DNA of 10,429 bases, taken from Baffinella frigidus. Taxonomy: Eukaryota > Cryptophyceae > Cryptomonadales > Baffinellaceae. The position numbers and the translations under genes are program-made. Shown in pieces: positions 5,885-10,429 of the stretch (position 1 is its first letter; every line of letters begins with the position of its first letter). The stretch spans positions 480,250-490,678 of the forward strand of contig MU646311.1 of the NCBI GenBank assembly GCA_026770585.1. The letters run 5' to 3'. The notes below the pieces were generated by a model. That model was given only the letters and a program-made list of their open reading frames with translations. It did no database searches and was not told the DNA's origin.

Positions 5885-6010
5885 GCAACCTGCAAGATGC
5901 AAGGTACCCCACCCTACCCACACAACGACTTTGAAAGGAGTTTCGTGAAAATTCCATTAGTTGATACGCCCTACGGTAGGCAATCCGTAGGGGCATAGGG
6001 TTGTTTCTTC
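5885..6010 (+). other. exon F donor stub and a CCCTACGG hairpin
   Basis: GCAAGATGCAAGGTAC at 5891-5906 repeats the exon F end and donor. AAAGGAGTTTCGTGAAAATTCC (5934-5955) belongs to a dispersed GGGATTTCGTGAATAACCC family. CCCTACGG (5969-5976) and CCGTAGGG (5985-5992) are perfect inverted arms and look like a stunted foldback family 2 element. Confidence 0.55.
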
Positions 6011-6023
6011 GGATGTATGGTTA

Positions 6024-6096
6024 GCGGAACGCGGGGCGGTTGCGAGAAGGGCCAAGACCGAGGCACCGGAGGCTCTTTTGTCCCGCAAGATGCAAG
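6024..6096 (+). pseudogene. exon F, copy 2 with GC donor
   Basis: Reads AERGAVARRAKTEAPEALL then SRKMQ from 6025, after ATGGTTAG. The boundary after the same CAAG is GC (6097-6098) where copy 1 has GT. GC-AG introns exist in many eukaryotes and are common in dinoflagellates, so the copy may still be usable, but it contains a helix-breaking proline. Downstream are CCCCAAA and CCCTAGA repeats. Confidence 0.45.
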
Positions 6097-6099
6097 GCA

Positions 6100-6275
6100 C
6101 CCCCCTACACCCCAAACCCGAAACCATGAACCCTAAACTCTGAACCCTAAACCGTAAACCGTGGTCCCTAAACCCCAAACTCTGAACCCTGAACCCTAAA
6201 CCCTAAACCCTGAACCCTAAACCCTAGACCCTAGACCCTAGACCCTAGACCTTAGACCTTGGACCCTAAACCGGT
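6100..6275 (+). repeat. CCCTAAA / CCCTAGA array
   Basis: 7-mers that drift from CCCGAAA through CCCTGAA and CCCTAAA to about five CCCTAGA units (6220-6255). Confidence 0.85.
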
Positions 6276-6391
6276 TGATGGGGGGGCATATGGAACCGAG
6301 GAGCCACACTACGGAGGGATTTCGTGAATAACCCATTATTGGATAATCCGTAGTTGGAGGGGGGTCTTAGAGGGCCTGGTAGGGCCTTGCG

Positions 6392-6770
6392 TTTGACCAT
6401 CAACTCACGGATTGGGTGTGGGGTTCTGCCTGCGGGGGTGTTGTTTGCGGCTGCGGCGGTGTCCTTTCTCCTCCTCCTCCTCCTTCTCCTTCTCCTCCTC
6501 TCCCTCCTCCCCCTCTGCCTGGTGTTTGACCATCAATACAGGTTTGGCTTTTGACCATCACTCCTGGCCTGACGTTTGACCATCAATCCTAGCCTGGGTT
6601 TTTGACCATGAATCATCGCGGGGTGCAGATGTCGGGGAGCCGAAGGAGTTGGAGGAGATTCTTCCGTACGCGGGCAAGCACGAAAAGGCTCTCATCTCCG
6701 AGGCGCTTCATAAGTCTGAACCCTGCTCCCGATTGACCATCAATCCTGGCCTGGCGTTTGACCACTATCA
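6392..6770 (+). repeat. TTTGACCATCAA motif cluster, second group
   Basis: TTTGACCATCAA or close variants at 6392, 6525, 6549, 6575, 6601, 6732 and 6756. Around 6520-6612 they form tandem units of about 25 bases, TTTGACCATCAATCCTGGCC-like, directly upstream of the putative exon N acceptor. A CTCCTCCTTCTCC polypyrimidine tract (6467-6514) precedes it. All are in the same orientation, unlike the first cluster. Confidence 0.8.
6629..6713 (+). CDS. putative exon N, copy 1 (GKHEKALISEALH)
   Basis: After GGGTGCAG the frame from 6631 reads VGEPKELEEILPYAGKHEKA then LISEALH plus two bases, to GTCTGA. A charged helix pair with some resemblance to tetratricopeptide-type helices; the length is too short to prove it. 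Copies 2 and 3 share the 3' half, and GT is kept at the same column in all three (GTCTGA, GTCTAA, GTACGA), which supports the 3' boundary. Copy 1 is the only one with a full 5' part. Confidence 0.5.
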
Positions 6771-6784
6771 ATCCTCGCGTGAGG

Positions 6785-6816
6785 CTCGATATCTGCAGAT
6801 ATCGAGCGATCGCTCG
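6785..6816. repeat. overlapping perfect palindromes
   Basis: A 22-base perfect palindrome at 6785-6806 (core CTGCAG) overlaps a 14-base perfect palindrome, CGAGCGATCGCTCG, at 6803-6816. The following TCGTTGGTAGCGTGTTTAGG recurs at 6980-6999 with few changes. Confidence 0.85.
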
Positions 6817-6871
6817 TTGGTAGCGTGTTTAGGGGTCATTGTACATGGTTTTGGGTTGAGGGTTGAGGGTC

Positions 6872-6924
6872 CTTCCGATCGCGGGAAAACACCAGACGGC
6901 TCTTATTTCAGAAGCACTGCACAA
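6872..6924 (+). pseudogene. exon N, copy 2 (5'-truncated)
   Basis: Reads LPIAGKHQTALISEALH plus two bases to GTCTAA. Its 5' part is replaced by GTTGAGGGTTGAGGG, repeat in inverted orientation, so no acceptor is present in the expected place. Confidence 0.5.
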
Positions 6925-6927
6925 GTC

Positions 6928-7078
6928 TAAATCCTGAACCCGAAACACTGAAACCCGCCAAACCCTGAAACCCCACATCGCTCGTTGGCAGCGCGTTGAG
7001 GGGAACCCCAACCTCCAAACCCTAAACCAAAACCATGAACACTCAACACTAAACCCCAAACCGCACCCCCCAGAACAG
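6928..7078 (+). repeat. 7-mer array ending in a duplicated acceptor
   Basis: CCCGAAA and CCCTAAA variants. The final 55 bases (7024-7078) match 5093-5147, the end of the intron before exon G, at 53 of 55 positions, and stop at the AG. After it comes inverted repeat GGTTTTTGGGTTTCGG instead of exon G. Confidence 0.75.
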
Positions 7079-7133
7079 TAGATGGTTTTTGGGTTTCGGA
7101 TTGTAGATGGTTTTGGGTTTCGGGTGTAGGGTC

Positions 7134-7177
7134 CTCACTTTCGCCGAGAAGGCGCAGATATCCGAGGAGCTGCACAG
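7134..7177 (+). pseudogene. exon N, copy 3
   Basis: Reads LTFAEKAQISEELH plus AG, then GTACGA, the best donor of the three copies. It is diverged and 5'-truncated by inverted repeats (7081-7130: GGTTTCGGG units), with the same kind of junction as copy 2. Confidence 0.45.
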
Positions 7178-7215
7178 GTACGAAATGTGTCGACTGGAGA
7201 GAGAGGGGGGGGGGG

Positions 7216-7444
7216 CTACACCCTAAACACTACACCCACACCATACACCATGCACCATAGACCCTAAACCCCCTACGCCCTACTCTAAACCCTAAACACT
7301 GAACACTAAACACTAAACACTAAACACTAAACACTAAACACTCAACCCTAAATCCTAAATCCTAAACCCTCAACCCTAAATCCTAAACCCTTAACCCCAA
7401 ACCCTAAACCCTAACCCCTAAACCCTAAACCCAAATCCCGAAAG
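7216..7444 (+). repeat. CACTAAA / CCCTAAA array
   Basis: Imperfect CCCTACA and CACCATA units, then a run of CACTAAA (7300-7345), then CCCTAAA variants, ending at AAAGCAG before exon L. Confidence 0.85.
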
Positions 7445-7447
7445 CAG

Positions 7448-7496
7448 ACAATCCAAGTGCGAAGAGGCGCTCGAGCGGCTCCGTCTGATCAAAAAG
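7448..7496 (+). CDS. putative exon L (QSKCEEALERLRLIKK)
   Basis: After GAAAGCAG one base completes a codon and then QSKCEEALERLRLIKK reads to GTAACA: 49 nt. A clear amphipathic helix. It is followed by the only short, conventional-looking intron in the window. No second copy was found except the distant likeness to exon C. Confidence 0.5.
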
Positions 7497-7546
7497 GTAA
7501 CATTTAATATAAATCTTCCATTTCGATTTCGATCTTATTTTTGCAG
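7497..7546 (+). other. 50-nt conventional GT-AG intron
   Basis: Starts GTAACA, is strongly AT-rich, and ends in CTTATTTTTGCAG with a good pyrimidine tract. It has none of the 7-mer repeats. The following exon would read APKIDCTAGAC then TAG, so either the gene has an alternative end here or the downstream exon is damaged. It is a useful reference for the ancestral intron form. Confidence 0.55.
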
Positions 7547-7639
7547 GCGCCGAAAATTGACTGCACGGCTGGCGCATGCTAGTAGGATGAAGTGACTAGG
7601 GAAACTTTTGATAGGGTCGAGGCGGGAGAAACCCGGGCC

Positions 7640-7710
7640 TAGGGGAGGGGTCCTGCGGCCTACCGTGGTTAATGCCGCAGTCTTAACTACCCTGGCTGGT
7701 TTTGAAATCT
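7640..7710. repeat. decayed foldback, family 2-like
   Basis: CTGCGGC (7652-7658) and GCCGCAG (7674-7680) pair. The right side, AATGCCGCAGTCTTAACTAC, resembles AATGCCGTAGGCCTAACTAC of family 2. A sister lies at 7869-7898, with CCTGCGG and CCGCAGG arms and the same CAACTACC tail, so this segment was duplicated along with exon J. Confidence 0.55.
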
Positions 7711-7787
7711 ACAATAGTATGCACCAGCTGTGTGTAGTAATTCTCGTTGCGAGAGAAGATTAAAACTCGACGTTTCCCCGGATTAAG

Positions 7788-7853
7788 GTGTGTAGACTGG
7801 CGCCAAGAGACCTCTCACTATCGACCAAGAAGATTGTGACAAGAAGAGAGAAC
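7788..7853 (+). pseudogene. exon J, copy 1
   Basis: Reads VCRLAPRDLSLSTKKIVTRR then EN in phase 0 after CCCCGGATTAAG. Two changes in the first three residues relative to copy 4. It lacks the second half of the exon. The 60 bases before it match the right half of the 140-bp foldback element (GTAATT..GTTGC..GTTTCCCCGGAT). Confidence 0.55.
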
Positions 7854-7934
7854 CCCGCGCCTAAGGGCCCTGCGGCCTAGAGTAGTCAATACCGCAGGCT
7901 CAACTACCTTGCCTGATTTCGGTACCCTATGAAG

Positions 7935-8003
7935 GTGTATGGACTGGCCCCGCAGGATCTGGCACTGTCGACGAAGGAGATAGTGACGAGCCGGGAGATT
8001 GAG
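7935..8003 (+). pseudogene. exon J, copy 2
   Basis: Reads VYGLAPQDLALSTKEIVTSR then EIE after TATGAAG. It then meets CCCGTACACC, the start of an inverted-repeat arm, with no donor. About half the exon is missing. Confidence 0.55.
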
Positions 8004-8102
8004 CCCGTACACCTTTGCGAGAAAAGATGGAAATTGAACGTTTTCCTGGAGTAAATGTTTCCCGGGATTAATTTTCATCTTTGCATTCAAAGGTGTACGG
8101 GC
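8003..8102. repeat. 100-bp foldback with exon sequence in its arms
   Basis: The outer arms CCCGTACACCTTTG and CAAAGGTGTACGGG are perfect 14-base reverse complements, and a second paired block follows inside (AAAGATGGAAATT with AATTTTCATCTTT). The right arm contains AAAG|GTGTACGGG, the acceptor and first codons of exon J copy 3. The centre has two GTTTCCC-like motifs. Confidence 0.8.
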
Positions 8103-8170
8103 TTGCGCCAAGAGACTTCTCGCTATCGACCAAGGATAGTGTGACGCGAAGGGGGATTGAGAAGCACCAA
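8093..8170 (+). pseudogene. exon J, copy 3
   Basis: Reads VYGLAPRDFSLSTKDSVTRR then GIEKHQ after TTCAAAG. It is diverged relative to copy 4 and runs out after HQ into GC-rich sequence, with no clear GT donor there. Confidence 0.5.
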
Positions 8171-8238
8171 TCTGCCCCGCCCCCTCTAGGGAGACGTTTG
8201 ACTTTCTGTTGAAAATAAACTCTGCCTCCCCCCTTCAG

Positions 8239-8355
8239 GTGTACGGGCTGGCACCAAGAGACCTGTCGCTATCGACCAAGGAGATTGTGACACGGAGAGA
8301 GATTGAGATGCACAATGCGGAAGTCAAGCGCCGGGCACGGGAGGGGCTCCACCAG
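8239..8355 (+). CDS. putative exon J, copy 4 (full length)
   Basis: The best exon in the window: 117 nt, 39 codons, phase 0 at both ends, from CCCCCTTCAG to CAG|GTTGGT. It starts VYGLAPRDLSLSTKEIVTRR and continues EIEMHNAEVKRRAREGLHQ. The first part is a compact segment, the second a long charged helix. Three partial copies lie upstream (7788, 7935, 8093). It would join in frame to exon K (VVIDGLEIAK). I do not recognise the family and would not name a function. Confidence 0.65.
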
Positions 8356-8694
8356 GTTGGTCCCGAAATATTTTTGATTGTAACAAAACGGTTCCCATGT
8401 TTGTTTTATTAATAGGAGTTGGGTGAAGGTTGGTTAGGGCTGTAACTAAATTTAATTAGGGCCAGAACCGCCGTGTGTTTGACCATTTCGGGGGAGTCCC
8501 TCCCGCCGGGCACGGGAGGGACTCCACCAGGTTAATCCCGAAATATTTTTGATTGTAGTGAAAAGGTTTCTATGATTGTTTTATTAATAGGAGAACCTCC
8601 ACCCAACCCCTCCCGGGCACGAAGTGGCCTCCACCAGATTAATCCGACAACGTTTTTAATTTTAATGATTTTTTTTTCCTATTTGTTCTCGTAG
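8356..8694 (+). other. intron with three copies of its 5' part
   Basis: The exon J end plus intron start recurs at 8504-8593 and 8611-8694. All have CTCCACCAG, but the next bases are GTTGGT, GTTAAT and ATTAAT, so the third lost its GT. Copies 1 and 2 end in TTATTAATAGGAG. Copy 2 begins with a perfect hairpin, GGAGTCCCTCCC (8493-8504) against GGGAGGGACTCC (8514-8525). The third leads to TTTGTTCTCGTAG before exon K copy 1. Confidence 0.6.
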
Positions 8695-8730
8695 GTGGTG
8701 ATTGACGGCCTCGAAGTGGCCAAGATGTTT
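8695..8730 (+). pseudogene. exon K, copy 1 (5' end only)
   Basis: After CTCGTAG, VVIDGLEVAKM in phase 0, then divergence (FSTI). The acceptor has the best pyrimidine-rich context of the five copies. Without its second half it would not supply the exon. Confidence 0.5.
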
Positions 8731-8885
8731 TCAACCATCATATTAAACGGGTTGCAAAACCATCTACTGTAATTTTTGTACCGCGTATCGTCAAAATAAG
8801 TCCTCCTTTAACGTTGGCTTTCTGCACCAATTTCGGACGTTGTAACTTACAACGATGTTCCCTCGACAAGGTGGTTCCATCTCAG

Positions 8886-8922
8886 GTAGCGATCAACGGG
8901 CTGGCAATCGCGAAGACGCTCA
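8886..8922 (+). pseudogene. exon K, copy 2
   Basis: After ATCTCAG, VAINGLAIAKTL and then unrelated sequence with a stop soon after. The preceding intron region (8786-8831) is a copy of that before copy 5 (9637-9676), but its CACCAA has lost the AG that copy 5 has in CACCAG. Confidence 0.5.
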
Positions 8923-9065
8923 TAGCTATTATTTTGAATTGGTTGTAACATTGTCTATCATGAGGTGTGTGTGCCCAAAGGCGTCCTGTGACGTTGGCTT
9001 TCTGCATCAAGGTACACCTATTCACGTATGGGTTATTCACGAAATCCCTGCGTACTGTGTGGCAG

Positions 9066-9134
9066 GTAGTGATCAATGGGCTGGAAATCGCGAAGATGCG
9101 CCGCCGAGCAATCCTCATCAAATCCATGCGCTGA
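9066..9134 (+). pseudogene. exon K, copy 3 interrupted at a foldback
   Basis: After TGTGGCAG reads VVINGLEIAKMRRRAILIKS then MR and stop TGA (9132-9134). The stop adjoins the left end of foldback family 2 copy 2 at 9135, so the element or its junction ended the reading frame. Confidence 0.5.
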
Positions 9135-9314
9135 CGGCCTGAAAATGGGGTGGTTATGCATACGGCATTGCCTAGGACCTCCTACCGTAGGCCGAGACGT
9201 TTTGGCCTAGGACCTCCTACCGTAGGCCGAGACGTTTTGGTCCTAGGATCCCTCGGCCTACGGTAGGAGGTCCTAGGCAATGCCGTAGGCCTAACTACCC
9301 CATTTTCAGGCCGT
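9135..9314. mobile_element. foldback element family 2, copy 2
   Basis: Ends CGGCCTGAAAATGGGG and CCCCATTTTCAGGCCG are inverted repeats (outer 16 bases); the inner arms match copy 1 at 4331-4444. The left arm contains an exact 35-bp tandem duplication (9171-9205 and 9206-9240), so one arm is longer. The loop ends in CCTAGGATCC. I see no convincing target duplication. Confidence 0.85.
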
Positions 9315-9459
9315 TACCCTATTAAAATGCCTCGTCAAAGAGAGGGGAACGGCCGGCAGGCTTGCCTTGGGCAAGCCTGCCTTTTCTCAATACACGTATG
9401 CTCCCCAAAAAGAGAGGAGGCCCCCCACACGGGTGCTAAAACATGTTTCCCGGGTGAAG

Positions 9460-9555
9460 GTGGTGATTGACGGGCTGGAGATCGCAAAGATGCGGCGCCG
9501 CGCGATTCTCGTCGAAGCCATCGTCAAATCGCACCACCACCACCACCACCACCAC
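9460..9555 (+). CDS. putative exon K, copy 4 with in-frame CAC expansion
   Basis: After CCCGGGTGAAG reads VVIDGLEIAKMRRRAILVEA then IVKS followed by eight CAC codons (9532-9555), then a diverged stretch. The first 69 bases match copy 5 almost perfectly, so this is a recent duplicate. Copy 5 has AQTYHDTW here and a donor; copy 4 has the histidine run and no donor in this place. The acceptor lies in the CCGGGTGAAG motif shared with exon J copy 1 and the exon E stub. Confidence 0.5.
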
Positions 9556-9676
9556 AATCCGGGAATATCCTTGCAAGTCAGAACGTCCGAACGGGCCCCC
9601 AGCGGAGTTCAAAAATCCATTATAAGGTTTGCACTGAGTATCGTCCAAATAACTCCTTGAACGTTTTCTGCACCAG

Positions 9677-9769
9677 GTGGTGATTGACGGGCTGGAAATC
9701 GCGAAGATGCGGCGCCGCGCGATTCTCGTCGAAGCCATCGTCAAAGCCCAGACATACCACGATACATGG
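9677..9769 (+). CDS. putative exon K, copy 5 (full length)
   Basis: A 93-nt, 31-codon, phase-0 exon from TTCTGCACCAG to GTCAAC. It begins VVIDGLEIAKMRRRAILVEA and ends IVKAQTYHDTW. The MRRRAILVEAIVKAQ part is a basic amphipathic helix. It follows exon J in phase and is the best candidate for the functional copy. Four copies of its tail alone follow at 9854, 9912, 9987 and 10058. Family not recognised. Confidence 0.6.
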
Positions 9770-9775
9770 GTCAAC

Positions 9776-10140
9776 CCCGAAACCCGGATCCCGAAACCCG
9801 AAACCCGGATCCCGAATCCCCCGAAACCCGAATCCCCCGAAACCCGAAACCCTGAGGCCCGTGTCAAAGCGCAAACACACCACGATGAATGGTTCAACCC
9901 CGAAACCCGAAACACACCACGATAAATGGGTGAAACCCGAAACACAAAACCCGAAGCCCGAAGCCCGAAACCTGAATCCGGAACCCGAGGCCCTCGTCAG
10001 AGCGCAAACACACCACGATAAATGGGTGACACCCGAAACCCGAAACCCGGATCGAAACACCACCACGATAAATGGGTTTGCCCAAAACTCTAAACCCGAA
10101 ACACGAAACACGAAACCCGAAACACGAAACCCTGAGCCCT
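9776..10140 (+). repeat. CCCGAAA array interleaved with exon K tails
   Basis: CCCGAAA and CCGAATC units alternate with short exon ends: EARVKAQTHHDEW (9854-9892), THHDKW (9912-9929), EALVRAQTHHDKW (9987-10025) and HHHDKW (10058-10075). Three of these tails are followed by GT (GTGAAA, GTGACA, GTTTGC); the first has lost it (TTCAAC). This is a tandem array of exon ends with their donors. Confidence 0.75.
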
Positions 10141-10260
10141 AGCCGCTGACGAGCGAAAAGGGAACAACTCAAAACGTTACCAGCCCTTTCACCTGAAAGC
10201 CAAGGTCAAATATCGACCTTGACTGTCTTACATGTGCCGAGTTCGCTCGGCAGAGGACTC
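10141..10260. other. non-repetitive island with three hairpins
   Basis: The island lies between two 7-mer arrays. It contains CTTTC/GAAAG (10186-10199), CAAGGTC/GACCTTG (10201-10221) and TGCCGAG-TTCG-CTCGGCA (10235-10252). One + frame (RAKREQLKTLPALSPESQGQ and on) stays open to 10260, so an exon is also possible. No match to a known RNA family is recognised. Confidence 0.5.
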
Positions 10261-10331
10261 TAAACCCGAAACCCCAAACCCCAAACCCGAAACCCCAAAC
10301 CCCAAACCCGAAACCCCAAACCCGAAAACAG
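10261..10331 (+). repeat. CCCGAAA / CCCCAAA array
   Basis: About nine 7-mers alternating CCCGAAA and CCCCAAA as a higher-order unit, ending at GAAAACAG before island O. Confidence 0.85.
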
Positions 10332-10384
10332 GCAGCGATCCCGTACCCTGCGCCGCACGTCGCGAAGGCCCTCGAATGGTTCGC
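10332..10384 (+). CDS. putative exon O (AAIPYPAPHVAKALEWFA)
   Basis: After GAAAACAG, phase 0 reads AAIPYPAPHVAKALEWFA. The 3' limit is unclear: GT at 10379 or 10385. Its AKALEW resembles AKTLAW of exon A, perhaps chance. A CCCTACA array (10388-10429) closes the window. Confidence 0.3.
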
Positions 10385-10387
10385 GTC

Positions 10388-10429
10388 CGCCCTACACCCT
10401 ACACCCTACACCCTACATCCTACACCCTA
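10388..10429 (+). repeat. CCCTACA array at the window end
   Basis: Six near-perfect CCCTACA units running off the end of the window. Confidence 0.9.

Noticed and set aside
6520-6780. CRISPR array from the 25-base TTTGACCATCAA repeats
   Set aside because: Repeats are short and diverged, spacers are themselves repetitive, no cas-like genes are present, and the context is eukaryotic.
7818-8111. 97-codon minus-strand frame
   Set aside because: It is the antisense of exon J copies and the foldback; the periodic similarity is explained by the + strand exons.
9532-9555. Histidine tag from a cloning vector
   Set aside because: It is a pure CAC trinucleotide run at the end of a duplicated exon, with no vector sequence around it.
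9436-10172. Long minus-strand frames rich in GFRVSGFG
   Set aside because: They are the reverse translation of CCCGAAA/CCCGGAT repeats, overlap the better supported + strand exon copies, and show no domain-like sequence.
1-10429. tRNA or rRNA genes
   Set aside because: I saw no cloverleaf-like A/B boxes with CCA-proximal stems and no rRNA-like conserved blocks on either strand.

Overview
This window looks like the interior of a eukaryotic nuclear locus, not prokaryotic DNA. No long open frame encodes a recognisable protein. The non-repetitive islands are short (about 45-120 bp). Many begin just after an AG dinucleotide, and the first exon base is usually G. They end at a GT (once a GC) and stay open without stops. 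The sequence between them is largely degenerate 7-bp telomere-like repeat (CCCTAAA, CCCGAAA, CCCTGAA, CCCCAAA, CACTAAA, CCCTCAA, CCCTACA). The CCCTAAA type is the plant/green-algal and dinoflagellate/apicomplexan telomere type, so an alga or related protist is likely. A prasinophyte such as Cymbomonas is only a guess from memory.

I read the window as part of one large + strand gene, with no visible start or final stop. Its introns have been swollen by telomere-like repeats, and nearly every exon has been copied several times. Best-copy exons in order: A (487-545), B (1276-1321), C (1644-1690), D (2144-2209, copy 2700-2765, plus two stubs), E (3163-3219 and three more), M (4718-4765), G (5148-5243), F (5575-5668 and a copy at 6024-6096), N (6629-6713 and two more), L (7448-7496), J (four copies, best 8239-8355), K (five copies, best 9677-9769, plus four tail-only copies) and O (10332 onward). 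D, E copy 1, M, G, J copy 4 and K copy 5 are each an exact multiple of three and open in the phase given by the AG|G boundary. This phase-0 agreement is the main argument that they are real exons. The predicted peptides are charged and helix-like. I do not recognise the protein and assign no gene symbol.

Other structures sit on this background. There is a 140-bp foldback element with 56-bp arms and a possible 3-bp target duplication (886-1025). A second foldback family occurs at 4331-4444 and 9135-9314, the latter with an exact 35-bp internal duplication. Small inverted repeats follow exon E copies. A TTTGACCATCAA motif recurs in two clusters. A 100-bp foldback at 8003-8102 has arms containing the first bases of exon J. 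There are near-perfect palindromes, and a 120-bp non-repetitive island with three consecutive hairpins lies near the right end.

The main question is whether this is a working gene with repeat-built introns and surplus exon copies, or a decayed or subtelomeric exon graveyard. RNA reads and a second assembly would settle it. All splice sites here are read by eye.
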